Source of the DNA: Burkholderiaceae bacterium
GTDB taxonomy: Bacteria > Pseudomonadota > Gammaproteobacteria > Burkholderiales > Burkholderiaceae_C
Direction: 5' to 3'
Assembly: GCA_031285125.1 (NCBI GenBank)
Contig: JAITWT010000195.1
Location: 1-48,375 of the forward strand
Length of the DNA stretch: 48,375 nt
Position numbers and translations under genes: made by a program. The notes below the pieces were generated by a model, which saw only the letters and a list, made by a program, of their open reading frames with translations, was not told where the DNA came from and did not search any database. Below are positions 9,219 through 16,899 of the stretch, piece after piece (the stretch's first letter is position 1; each line of letters starts with the position of its first letter).

Positions 9219-10010
9219 ATGAAAAAGCACCCCCTGCGATCCCTGTGGGCCCTCTTTCGCGCGCTGCGCGCCGTGGCGCGGTTTGTGCATGCGCTCGGTC
9301 ACTCAATACGGGGCTGGTGGATTATCCGCATGCGCTTTTCGCGCTACAGCCAGCCCGTGCGCAACAAAATGGTCCAAGCCTGGGCGGAACGGATGCTCAA
9401 CATCATGGGGATCAGGCTGGAGGTGCAAGGGACGCCGCCCAACCAAGGCCCCGCCCTCGTCGTTGCTAACCACACGTCATGGCTGGACATCGTCACGCTG
9501 CACGCCGCGCGGCATGTGCGCTTCATCTCCAAGGCCGGCGTACGGCACTGGCCGCTGATCAGCACCCTCTCGGACGGCGCGGGTACGCTGTATATTGAGC
9601 GCGAACGCCGCAAAGACGCGCTGCGCATGATGCATCACATGGCTGATGCGCTGCGCGCCGGCGATTTGATCGCCGTCTTTCCTGAAGGCGCCATTGGCGA
9701 CAACGTCACCCTGCAACCCTTCCACGCCAATCTTTTGCAAGCCGCCATTGCCGCCGGCGCCCCCGTTCAACCCGTCGCGCTACGCTTTGCCGACGCCGCC
9801 AGCGGCCAAACCAGCTTCGCGCCGAGCTATTTCAAAGCCAGTCTATTGCGCTCATTCTGGCGGACCTTGTGCGCGCCGCCCTTGGTTGCGCACGTGAATT
9901 TCGGCACCCCCCAATCGTCCGAAGGACGCACGCGCGGCCTCTGGGCCAATGAGTTGCACGCGCAAGTGCAGGCGCTGCGGCAGCAAACCCATCGCGGAGC
10001 GGACAAGTAA
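9219..10010 (+). CDS. plsC: 1-acyl-sn-glycerol-3-phosphate acyltransferase PlsC
   Basis: It acylates lysophosphatidic acid at position 2 to make phosphatidic acid at the inner membrane face. 263 residues. The catalytic NHTSWLD block gives H85 and D90 (H-x4-D). The substrate-binding block FPEGAIGDN begins at 154, and VQPVALRF is the fourth block. The N-terminal region (about 1-40) is basic and aromatic with a short hydrophobic stretch, typical of a membrane-associated anchor. No good ribosome binding site precedes the ATG; the leader is AT-rich. The position after pyrX is conserved in Burkholderiales. The toxin gene follows after 85 bases in the same direction. Confidence 0.93.
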   Translation: MKKHPLRSLWALFRALRAVARFVHALGHSIRGWWIIRMRFSRYSQPVRNKMVQAWAERMLNIMGIRLEVQGTPPNQGPALVVANHTSWLDIVTLHAARHVRFISKAGVRHWPLISTLSDGAGTLYIERERRKDALRMMHHMADALRAGDLIAVFPEGAIGDNVTLQPFHANLLQAAIAAGAPVQPVALRFADAASGQTSFAPSYFKASLLRSFWRTLCAPPLVAHVNFGTPQSSEGRTRGLWANELHAQVQALRQQTHRGADK

Positions 10011-10095
10011 AAACTGATGCATCAAACCCGAGTGATTACAATTTACCGTTACGGCAAATAATCTCTATAGCCGGTTTTGAAAAATAGTAAAAACG

Positions 10096-10926
10096 ATGAC
10101 CAATAATGCCGGAGACGGATTGCAAATCGTGCTCTCGCCGATGCAGCTTTCCGCGATTCTTGAACGCCAAACGATCGACCGGGGAGCCACCCTCTCCAAC
10201 CGGTTTTGGGGCGCGCTGACCGTGGTGGGCGGCGCCATTGAGCTGGTCGGATCGGCCGCGCTATGGGCCGCGCCCGATCCGACGCTGCTCACCAAAGCCG
10301 GCGGCACCGCCCTGGGCTTGCACGGCGCCGACACGCTGTCCACCGGACTCACGCAGTTCTGGACCGGACGCCCGAAAACAACCCTGACCGAACAAGCCGC
10401 GGTTGCCGCGGCGCGCAACCTTGGCATTGATCCCACCGTCGCCGTGGCGATCAGCATGGGCGTTGACATCGCGGTGTCCGGCGGCCCGCGCTCAGCCGCG
10501 CGCATCGCCCAGGTGCGCCAAGGCATAGCGATGCTGGAGGCCAGTGAGGGCGTGAGAGTCGGTCGAAGCGTGGGTCACACCATTGAAAAACATATCGGAA
10601 AGACCGAAGCGGAGTTGCGAAACCGGCTGGTGGGTACGCGGATGGAAGCTGCCTCGACCTTCAACACACTGGATCAGGCGGGCTTGGCTGTTTCCAAGGC
10701 ACTCAAAGCCAATGAGGCAAGAATCAAGCAATGGGCGCTAACTTCTCATGCAGGTGAGAGGCTGGCAAACCCGCCGCTTATTTATGATGTCGGTGAAATC
10801 ATTGGTTCGGGCGTTGTTCGGATTACTGGTCAGTTGCAGGACATGACCAAGGTTCAGATCATTCTCAAAAAGACCGGAGATCCCAAACAGATATATTTCA
10901 TCCTAACCGCCCATCCAATACTGTGA
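10096..10926 (+). CDS. Polymorphic toxin with C-terminal RNase A-like domain
   Basis: 276 residues in two parts. Residues 1-150 form an Ala/Gly-rich lead region with hydrophobic segments (about 37-60 and 66-90) and the phrase TLSNRFWGALTVVGGAIELVG; I see no signal peptide and cannot name this domain. Residues 158-276 match the bacterial RNase A-like toxin domain found at CdiA C-termini: GHTIEKHIGKTEAEL (160-174), AASTFNTLDQAGLAVSKAL, GEIIGSGVVRITGQLQDM, VQIILKK, and a terminal IYFILTAHP. The conserved histidines are H161 and H166. GC content falls from about 75% (10441-10500) to about 40-50% (10801-10920), as expected for exchange of the toxin end. The immunity gene follows after seven bases. 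RNase activity is inferred from the family. How it is delivered is not evident: no CdiB, Rhs, VgrG or T6SS gene is adjacent. Confidence 0.82.
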   Translation: MTNNAGDGLQIVLSPMQLSAILERQTIDRGATLSNRFWGALTVVGGAIELVGSAALWAAPDPTLLTKAGGTALGLHGADTLSTGLTQFWTGRPKTTLTEQAAVAAARNLGIDPTVAVAISMGVDIAVSGGPRSAARIAQVRQGIAMLEASEGVRVGRSVGHTIEKHIGKTEAELRNRLVGTRMEAASTFNTLDQAGLAVSKALKANEARIKQWALTSHAGERLANPPLIYDVGEIIGSGVVRITGQLQDMTKVQIILKKTGDPKQIYFILTAHPIL

Positions 10927-10933
10927 GAGAGCA

Positions 10934-11266
10934 ATGCAAAAACTTGATCCCAATACCTTTCCTCATTTGTACGGCTTGGTTAGCGGCTGGTTCCACCAAG
11001 ACTGGGAAGATGAGTTTGACGGCCCACTTGATAGTACGCCTAAGGTTATAGCCGCGTTTAAAGCTGTGCTGGAAGATTACCGTAACGTGTATTCAACCGA
11101 GGAATGTGCTGCAGTCGTCCGTGATATTGATCTGTTCCTAGCGTTACCGGGAGATAATTTGGACAATGAATTCACAAGCACCTTCAATGCTGGCGGCATG
11201 TACCTCCCAGGCTGGGGCATAAGCGCACGCGAATGGCTGCAACGCGCACGTGAATTGTTGTCGTAA
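10934..11266 (+). CDS. CdiI-type immunity protein (CdiI_2 family)
   Basis: A 110-residue acidic protein beginning FPHLYGLVSGWFHQDWEDEF, the hallmark of a family of contact-dependent inhibition immunity proteins. ALEDYRNVYSTEE-like and DLFLALPGDN segments and a C-terminal GMYLPGWGISAREWLQRARELL follow. It should bind and neutralise the RNase A-like domain of the upstream gene in the cytoplasm. It starts seven bases after the toxin stop codon, with a purine-rich GAGAGAG in between, so the two are surely co-transcribed. It is AT-richer than the housekeeping genes, like the toxin's 3' half. The family assignment comes from recognising motifs; the cognate pairing is inferred from adjacency. Confidence 0.8.
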   Translation: MQKLDPNTFPHLYGLVSGWFHQDWEDEFDGPLDSTPKVIAAFKAVLEDYRNVYSTEECAAVVRDIDLFLALPGDNLDNEFTSTFNAGGMYLPGWGISAREWLQRARELLS

Positions 11267-11283
11267 GCGAGGTTATCAGCCAT

Positions 11284-11397
11284 GGCGTTGCGCGGGCCAC
11301 GGGTTCATTACGGGATATGACCAAGATTTAGGTCATTCTCAAAAAGTCCAGAGACCCTAAAAACCAGTTGATGATTGACTATCAACGGCGTCAATGA
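11284..11397 (+). pseudogene. Degenerate second copy of the toxin 3' end
   Basis: Translated in one frame this reads GVARATGSLRDMTKI, a TAG stop (11329-11331), then VILKKSRDPKNQLM. It aligns with the toxin C-terminus GVVRITGQLQDMTKV then QIILKKTGDPKQIYF, and the similarity is also visible at DNA level (GATATGACCAAG, TCATTCTCAAAAAG). It has no start, holds an in-frame stop, and ends at TGA 11395-11397. Orphan C-terminal fragments downstream of a working toxin-immunity pair are a known feature of CDI and Rhs loci. This is therefore likely the remnant of a displaced toxin end. Confidence 0.8.
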
Positions 11398-11592
11398 ATG
11401 GTCCGTAAATGGCAAATATTTTTGCGCTTTCTGGAAAATGTGAATAATTATCCCTGGGTCGAGGGTTCGACACTATCGACCGATAGGCATTCACGCTGGC
11501 AGAGCGCGCGTGAACAGTGGTCTTCATTCGACGCTGCGTCTGCCATGCACAAATGTGCGGAAGCGCTGAACCACCGCAAGCAAATCGGCTAA
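11398..11592 (+). CDS. Small ORF, possible orphan immunity gene
   Basis: A 64-residue frame whose ATG immediately follows the TGA of the toxin remnant in the same frame, the place where a cognate immunity gene would sit. The product begins MVRKWQIFLRFLENVNNYPW, is rich in W, R and S, and ends ALNHRKQIG. It does not resemble the intact immunity protein upstream, and I do not recognise a family. No clear ribosome binding site is present. It may be an intact short protein, a truncated immunity gene, or chance. The assignment rests on position only. Confidence 0.3.
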   Translation: MVRKWQIFLRFLENVNNYPWVEGSTLSTDRHSRWQSAREQWSSFDAASAMHKCAEALNHRKQIG

Positions 11593-11611
11593 ATTTCAGA
11601 AAAATCTTGAA

Positions 11612-12253
11612 TCAGCCGAACATGCCCCAAATCAATCGGACGGCAAACAGCATCAACAGCAACCCCATCAACCGCTCGAACCAATGCCCCATTTTGAGGA
11701 ATTGTTCTCTGACGCCGCGATGCGTGAAGAAAGTGGCCACCAACACGAACCAGAGGGCATTTACAAAACACATCCATGCGCCATATCCCATTTGGATATA
11801 AACCGGCGTTTTGGAGCTGACCACTGTCGTGAAGATGGCCAGGAAGAATAAGGTGGCCTTTGGATTTGTGGCGTTTGTTAAGAACCCGGCCCAAAATAAC
11901 TTCGGCCAATGCGTGATAGCTTCACTTTTGACGGCCCCATTGATCTCCACAGGGCCGGCTGGTTTTGCTTTGAGAAGGTTGTATGAAAAATAAAGAATAT
12001 AAGCGCCGCCGACAATTCGTGCGACATTCATTAACATTGGCGACGTATGCATCAACGCGCCAAGACCGAGCACCATATAAATGATGTGCACCGACATGCC
12101 CGCACCAATACCCAGGGCGATGTATATGCCCGCTTTTCTGCCCTTCCTGATACTCTGGCTTACCGTGACCGCGAAGTCTGGGCCGGGTACCGTAACGGCT
12201 AAAAGGTGAATGGATGCCAGTGCCAGAAACTCTGAAAAATATTGTTTTACCAC
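11612..12253 (-). CDS. LysE/RhtB family amino acid exporter
   Basis: A 213-residue inner-membrane protein of the LysE/RhtB family, which export amino acids such as threonine, homoserine or lysine. The N-terminus YFSEFLALASIHLLAVTVPGPDFAVTVSQSIRKG carries the family PGP motif and the following basic loop. Hydrophobic segments then alternate through GIYIALGIGAGMSVHIIYMVLG, AYILYFSYNLL, LFWAGFLTNATNPKATLFFLAIF with the conserved NPK, and a C-terminal LMGLLLMLFAVRLIW. I chose the GTG at 12253 because AAGAGGG lies just upstream and family members start a few residues before YFSEFL. The same frame stays open for about 88 codons further upstream, but that product looks unrelated. GC is clearly lower than in the neighbouring housekeeping genes. 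Substrate unknown. Confidence 0.88.
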   Translation of the reverse strand: MVKQYFSEFLALASIHLLAVTVPGPDFAVTVSQSIRKGRKAGIYIALGIGAGMSVHIIYMVLGLGALMHTSPMLMNVARIVGGAYILYFSYNLLKAKPAGPVEINGAVKSEAITHWPKLFWAGFLTNATNPKATLFFLAIFTTVVSSKTPVYIQMGYGAWMCFVNALWFVLVATFFTHRGVREQFLKMGHWFERLMGLLLMLFAVRLIWGMFG

Positions 12254-12785
12254 GCAACCCTCTTTAAGCCCATCGCCCCAATGGCTGATATTGATCCCGT
12301 TCTCGCCAGGCAAATAAATGGGGCGGCGCGCTTTTGATTTCTGATGAAATTTTCGCCACTTTATGTTTCCATTAGTATTAAAATTAGAAAATCGCTTTGC
12401 ATGTAGCTGTATGCGTACAGCTTCGCGGCTCACGTCAGTTTGATCTATTTTATAGGTCAAACCGCTCCGTTTTTTGTAACCCCGCCGCCTTTTCATTTTA
12501 TTTCCGCACAGTACCATTGCAGCGTTTTGTTCAGCGACTGGGCGGCAGAATAGGCAGGAATTAGAAATTGGCGCCGCTTGCGTCGCTCTTCCTGCACATG
12601 GCCAAGCCGGTTCCTGTGGGTTCGATCAACAGCCGTTGATTGCCGGTTTGAGGTCAAAAACCACCCTTTTGGGCATGCGCCACGGCGGTCAGTGATCCGT
12701 CGATCCGCCCTCGATGGGCGGGCCGCTTCTCAACAAAATCGAAGCAGGGCGCGCCGGCCGGCCGCCGCGTTGGCACAATCCGCCG
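12254..12785. other. Intergenic region between LysE-type gene and polA
   Basis: 532 bases between divergent genes. The half nearest the exporter is AT-rich (12340-12500), the half nearest polA is GC-rich. Open frames here extend the two flanking genes upstream but lack family similarity or start signals. I see no RNA gene, no clear promoter and no repeat. Confidence 0.5.
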
Positions 12786-15611
12786 ATGACCGATGCCCCT
12801 GCATTACTGCTCGTTGACGGTTCGAGCTATATCCACCGCGCTTTCCACGCGCTGCCCGATTTGCGCGCCGTGCCCGGCGACATGCACAGTCCGGCAACCG
12901 GGGCGATCCGCGGAATCATCAATATGGTGCAGGCGCTGCGCCGCGAAGTGCGCGCGCCTTACGCGGCGTGTGTTTTTGACGCACCGGGCAAGACTTTCCG
13001 CAGCGACTGGTATCCCGCGTACAAGGCCAACCGCCCGCCGCTGCCCGACGATTTGCGCAGCCAGATCGCACCGATTCACGAAGTGGTGCGCCTATTGGGC
13101 TGGCCGGTGCTGAGTGTGCCGGGGGTCGAGGCCGACGATGTGATCGGCACGCTGGCGCGCCTGGCCCAGGGGCAGGGACTGGACGTGCTCATTTCGAGCG
13201 GGGACAAGGACTTGGCCCAATTGGTTGATGCGCACATCACGATCATTGACACCATGAGCGGCAAGCGGCGCGACGTGGCCGGGGTGAACGCCGAGTTCGG
13301 CGTGCCGCCCGCGCGCATGATCGATTACCAGACGCTGGTGGGCGATACGGTGGACAACGTGCCCGGCGTGAACAAGGTGGGGCCGAAAACAGCGGCCAAG
13401 TGGTTGCAGGAGTATGGCTCGCTGGACGCGCTGATCGCGCGCGCGGACGAAATCAAAGGCGTGGCCGGCGCCAACCTGCGCCAGGCGCTGGATTGGCTTC
13501 CGCAGGGCCGCCGGCTGGTGACGATCCGCACCGACTGCGATCTGTCAGCCCATCTGCCGGGCCTGCCGGTGCTCGACGCGCTGCGCTTCGCAGAGGCGCA
13601 AAACGAGGCGCTGCACGCGTTCTATGCGCGTTTTGGCTTCAAGAACCTGCTGAAGACGCTGCCCGCCTCCGCCGGCGAAACCGGCCGCATCGACAGCCGC
13701 ATCAACAGCAGCGCCGCCACCGAGGGCGCGGCCGGCATCCCATCCGCCCCAGGCGGGTTATTCGATCCATCGACGCCCCCTGCCCCTTCCGCCACGGTTG
13801 CACCGCAGCCGCTGCGCTACGAAACCGTCATCGACTGGAGCGCTTTCGATCGCTGGCTGGCCAAGATCGAGGCCGCGGATCTGGTCGCAGTCGATACCGA
13901 GACCACCTCGCTGGACGCAATGCGCGCGCGCATCGTCGGCCTCTCCCTGAGCGTCGAGCCCGGCGAAGCCGCCTATCTGCCGTTGGCGCACGACGGGCCG
14001 GACGCGCCGGCGCAGTTGCCGCTGGAGGAGGTTTTGACGCGCCTGAAGCCCTGGCTGACGAACCCGGCGCGCAAAAAACTCGGCCAGCACATCAAGTACG
14101 ACCGCCACGTGTTCGCCAATCATGGCATCGAGGTGCAGGGCTACGCGCACGACACCCTGTTGCAAAGCTATGTGCTCGAAGCCCATAAGCCGCATGGTTT
14201 GTCCAGCTTGGCGAAACGGCATCTGGGCCGCGATGGCGTGGAATATGAAGCGCTGTGCGGCAAAGGCGTCAAGCAAATTCCGTTCTCGCAAGTCGATGCC
14301 GGCAAGGCGGCGCACTACGCCTGCGAAGATGCCGACATGACCTTGGGCGTGCACCGCATCCTCTGGCCCCACATCGAGGCCGATGAGAAATTGCGCTTTA
14401 TCTATGCGCTGGAAATCGGCAGCAGCGAAACGCTTTACCGCATCGAGCGCAACGGCGTGCTGATTGACGCGGCTGCGCTGGCCATGCAAAGCCACGATCT
14501 GGGCGTGCGCATCCTGGCACTCGAACAGCAGGCCTACGCGCTGGCCGATCAGCCGTTCAACCTGGCCAGCCCCAAGCAAATCGGTGAAATTTTCTTTAAC
14601 AAGCTCGGTCTGCCGGTGGTCAAGAAAACGCCCAGCGGCGCGCCCAGTACCGACGAAGAGGTGCTCGAAAAACTGGCCCAGGACTTTCCGCTGCCGGCCC
14701 GAATCCTCGAGCACCGCGGTCTGTCCAAACTCAAAAGCACCTACACCGACAAGCTCGGTCAACTCGCCGATCCGCGCACGGGCCGGGTGCACACGCATTA
14801 CGCGCAAGCGGTGGCGGTGACCGGGCGCTTGGCCAGCAACGAGCCGAATTTACAGAACATCCCCGTGCGCACCCCCGAGGGCCGGCGCATCCGCGAAGCC
14901 TTCATTGCCGCGCCAGGCTGCCTGATCGCCAGCGCCGACTATTCGCAGATTGAGTTGCGCATCATGGCGCACATCAGCGGCGACGAGGCTTTGCTGCGCG
15001 CCTTCAGCGAGGGCACCGACGTGCACAGAGCCACCGCCAGCGAGGTCTTCGGCGTCGCGCCCGAGCAGGTCAGCAGCGAGCAGCGGCGCTACGCGAAGGT
15101 GATTAACTTCGGGCTGATTTACGGCATGAGCAGCTTTGGTTTGGCCAAGAGCCTGGGCATCGACAACACCGCGGCGCGCAATTACATCGAACGTTACTTC
15201 GCGCGCTACCCGGGCGTGAAGGCCTACATGGACGAAACCCGCCTGTCGGCTCAAGCGCGCGGCTACGTCGAAACGGTGTTTGGGCGGCGCTTGTACCTGC
15301 CCGAAATCAACTCGCCCAACGGGCCGCGCCGCAGCGCCGCCGAGCGCGCGGCCATCAACGCGCCGATGCAGGGCACGGCGGCCGATCTGATCAAGATGAG
15401 CATGATCCAGGTCCAGCAGGCGCTCGAGCGCGAGCACAAACACACACGGATGATCATGCAGGTGCACGATGAATTGGTATTCGAAGCGCCGGAAGACGAA
15501 ATCGCCTGGGTGCGCGACCAAGTGCCGCGCCTGATGGCGGGGGTGGCGCCACTGAAAGTGCCGCTGGTCGCCGAAATCGGCGTCGGGCCGAATTGGGAGC
15601 AAGCGCATTGA
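12786..15611 (+). CDS. polA: DNA polymerase I
   Basis: It fills gaps and removes RNA primers during replication and repair. 941 residues with all three domains. The N-terminal 5' nuclease (about 1-290) starts LLLVDGSSYIHRAFHALPDL and includes GVEADDVIGTLA and DTVDNVPGVNKVGPKTA. The 3'-5' proofreading domain (about 340-530) keeps its D370-T-E372 motif, so proofreading is likely active. The polymerase domain has SADYSQIELRIMAHISGD (D718), the O helix RRYAKVINFGLIYGMS, and MQVHDELVFE (D895). D718 and D895 correspond to E. coli D705 and D882. A Pro/Ala/Ser-rich linker of about 45 residues joins the first two domains. The start at 12786 is set by family alignment; the upstream in-frame ATG at 12714 adds an unrelated stretch. 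No strong ribosome binding site. Confidence 0.97.
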   Translation: MTDAPALLLVDGSSYIHRAFHALPDLRAVPGDMHSPATGAIRGIINMVQALRREVRAPYAACVFDAPGKTFRSDWYPAYKANRPPLPDDLRSQIAPIHEVVRLLGWPVLSVPGVEADDVIGTLARLAQGQGLDVLISSGDKDLAQLVDAHITIIDTMSGKRRDVAGVNAEFGVPPARMIDYQTLVGDTVDNVPGVNKVGPKTAAKWLQEYGSLDALIARADEIKGVAGANLRQALDWLPQGRRLVTIRTDCDLSAHLPGLPVLDALRFAEAQNEALHAFYARFGFKNLLKTLPASAGETGRIDSRINSSAATEGAAGIPSAPGGLFDPSTPPAPSATVAPQPLRYETVIDWSAFDRWLAKIEAADLVAVDTETTSLDAMRARIVGLSLSVEPGEAAYLPLAHDGPDAPAQLPLEEVLTRLKPWLTNPARKKLGQHIKYDRHVFANHGIEVQGYAHDTLLQSYVLEAHKPHGLSSLAKRHLGRDGVEYEALCGKGVKQIPFSQVDAGKAAHYACEDADMTLGVHRILWPHIEADEKLRFIYALEIGSSETLYRIERNGVLIDAAALAMQSHDLGVRILALEQQAYALADQPFNLASPKQIGEIFFNKLGLPVVKKTPSGAPSTDEEVLEKLAQDFPLPARILEHRGLSKLKSTYTDKLGQLADPRTGRVHTHYAQAVAVTGRLASNEPNLQNIPVRTPEGRRIREAFIAAPGCLIASADYSQIELRIMAHISGDEALLRAFSEGTDVHRATASEVFGVAPEQVSSEQRRYAKVINFGLIYGMSSFGLAKSLGIDNTAARNYIERYFARYPGVKAYMDETRLSAQARGYVETVFGRRLYLPEINSPNGPRRSAAERAAINAPMQGTAADLIKMSMIQVQQALEREHKHTRMIMQVHDELVFEAPEDEIAWVRDQVPRLMAGVAPLKVPLVAEIGVGPNWEQAH

Positions 15612-15737
15612 ACCCCGAAAACCAGGTTGAATCCACATCCCCCTCAAGGGCAAAAATCGAATAAAAGAAAAGTCTGAACACGCCGCAAATCAACGCTTGA
15701 CAGTATTGCTACGATTTTTTGATTTCCACCGCCCACC

Positions 15738-16607
15738 ATGCTTTTGCTCTTCATCGTCATTGGAACCGCCATCGCCGGCGTCGGCAGCGTCTGGATCGCT
15801 GCCGGCTTGTTGCGCCTTGGGATCAAGGGGGGCGATGCAGACTTTGGCGGCGCTCAGTATCTATTGAGTCTGGCCGCTGGGGCGCTGCTGGCGACGGCCT
15901 TCATGCATCTGTTGCCTGACGCATTTAACAGCGGGCTTGAGCCCGCGCTGCTGTGCGCGGCGCTGTTGGCCGGGCTGGTGCTGTTCTTCCTGCTGGACAA
16001 GGCCGAACTCTGGCATCACGGGCACGAGCATCACCATGCGCATGATCATGAGCATGAGCACGGACCCAATGCGCACCATCACCCCGCGCGGCCGCGCGTT
16101 GCGGGCGGCTGGGCGGTGCTCACGGGCGACAGCGTGCACTGCTTTGGCGATGGCGTGCTGATCGCCTCGGCCTTCATCGCGGACTGGCGCATCGGCGTGG
16201 TAGCCGCATTGGCCGTGCTCACACACGAGACTCCGCACCATATTGGCGACTTGATCGTGCTGCGTCAGACCTCACCCGATGCGCGTATCGCCCTCATCAA
16301 GGTGACCCTTGCGGGGACCTCGACCGCGCTCGGCGGTCTGATCGGCGGATGGGCCGTAGGTCAACTGCATGGGCTGCTTCCGTATTTTCTCGTGCTGGCG
16401 GCCAGCAGCTTCATCTACGTCGCGCTGGCCGACCTGATTCCTCAGTTGCAACGCCGCCTGAATGCGCGTCAGACCCTGTTGCAAATCGTCTGGCTGCTGA
16501 CAGGCATCGTGCTCGTCACGCTGGTGAGCCAACTCGTTGAGAGCGCCGAAAACGGTAGCGCGCACGCCCAAAGCCCGGCGCATGCCGTCCACGCCGGCGC
16601 GCACTGA
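15738..16607 (+). CDS. ZIP family metal transporter
   Basis: A 289-residue inner-membrane protein of the ZIP family, which moves zinc or other divalent cations into the cytoplasm. About eight hydrophobic segments flank a histidine-rich cytoplasmic loop (93-115, about a dozen His). The metal-path motifs are present: DSVHCFGDGVLIASAF with H134 and D138, and LTHETPHHIGD with H163, E164 and H167. A second short His-rich tail closes the protein. No good ribosome binding site precedes the ATG at 15738; TTGACA at 15697-15702 could be a -35 element but I see no convincing -10. No Zur-like operator is obvious. Substrate is inferred from the family. Confidence 0.9.
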   Translation: MLLLFIVIGTAIAGVGSVWIAAGLLRLGIKGGDADFGGAQYLLSLAAGALLATAFMHLLPDAFNSGLEPALLCAALLAGLVLFFLLDKAELWHHGHEHHHAHDHEHEHGPNAHHHPARPRVAGGWAVLTGDSVHCFGDGVLIASAFIADWRIGVVAALAVLTHETPHHIGDLIVLRQTSPDARIALIKVTLAGTSTALGGLIGGWAVGQLHGLLPYFLVLAASSFIYVALADLIPQLQRRLNARQTLLQIVWLLTGIVLVTLVSQLVESAENGSAHAQSPAHAVHAGAH

Positions 16608-16649
16608 CCGCATTTTCAGATCAAGCCCGGACGCGATGAGGTTGCGCAA

Positions 16650-16694
16650 GCCGTGCCGTGCCGTGCCGTGCTGTGCTGTGCTGTGCTGTGCTGT
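16650..16694. repeat. Pentanucleotide microsatellite, nine units
   Basis: Four units of GCCGT (16650-16669) run directly into five units of GCTGT (16670-16694). The two halves differ by one transition, so this looks like one array in which a variant unit has spread. It lies 43 bases after the ZIP gene stop codon and outside any gene. It is followed by GGCACGGCACG, which could pair with the first half of the array in RNA. Confidence 0.9.
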
Positions 16695-16776
16695 GGCACG
16701 GCACGCGAAGCCAGCCAAGTCATCGTTTATATGAGCGTGAAATAAAGGCGGAAGATCGTCAACGGCAATCGAGATA

Positions 16777-16813
16777 ATAGTTATTTGCTATTTGATTGTT
16801 TGTATTTAACTAC
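16777..16813 (+). promoter_or_regulatory. Predicted OxyR binding site upstream of ahpC
   Basis: The sequence reads ATAG (16777-16780), seven bases, CTAT (16788-16791), seven bases, TTTG (16799-16802), seven bases, CTAC (16810-16813). OxyR recognises ATAG-N7-CTAT-N7-ATAG-N7-CTAT. Spacing is exact at all three gaps, two quarter-sites are perfect, one has a single mismatch and the third is degenerate. It lies about 90 bases before ahpC, the classic OxyR target, in a locally AT-rich stretch. Confidence 0.78.
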
Positions 16814-16836
16814 ATAAACTATCAAATTCCACCACC

Positions 16837-16858
16837 GCCCTGCCCGCAAAGGCAGGGC
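16837..16858 (+). promoter_or_regulatory. Hairpin in the ahpC leader
   Basis: GCCCTGCC (16837-16844) pairs perfectly with GGCAGGGC (16851-16858) around a six-base loop. It lies between the OxyR-type site and the ahpC ribosome binding site, so it would be in the 5' untranslated RNA. There is no T-run after it, so it is not a typical terminator. It might stabilise the message; that is inference. Confidence 0.45.
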
Positions 16859-16899
16859 AACTCCCCACTTTGTCACCCCCCTTTTGAGAGGAAAAATCC

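Larger units (their letters stand above)
11267..11611. other. Region after the immunity gene: toxin debris and small ORF
   Basis: 345 bases between the immunity gene and the convergent LysE-type gene. It holds a decayed copy of the toxin 3' end at 11284-11397 and a 64-codon open frame at 11398-11592 (separate entries). Nothing else is recognisable. Confidence 0.6.

Noticed and set aside
11455-11500. GGTTCGA-type sequence resembling a tRNA T-loop
   Set aside because: No matching acceptor, anticodon or D arms around it; not a tRNA.
13758-14807. 349-codon open frame on the minus strand inside polA
   Set aside because: Antisense to the proofreading and linker region of polA; low-complexity product. 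GC-rich codon usage produces such frames.
15697-15725. TTGACA upstream of the ZIP gene as a sigma-70 promoter
   Set aside because: The -35 match is perfect, but no acceptable -10 hexamer lies 16-18 bases downstream; the best candidate, TTTGAT, is at 15 bases and poor.
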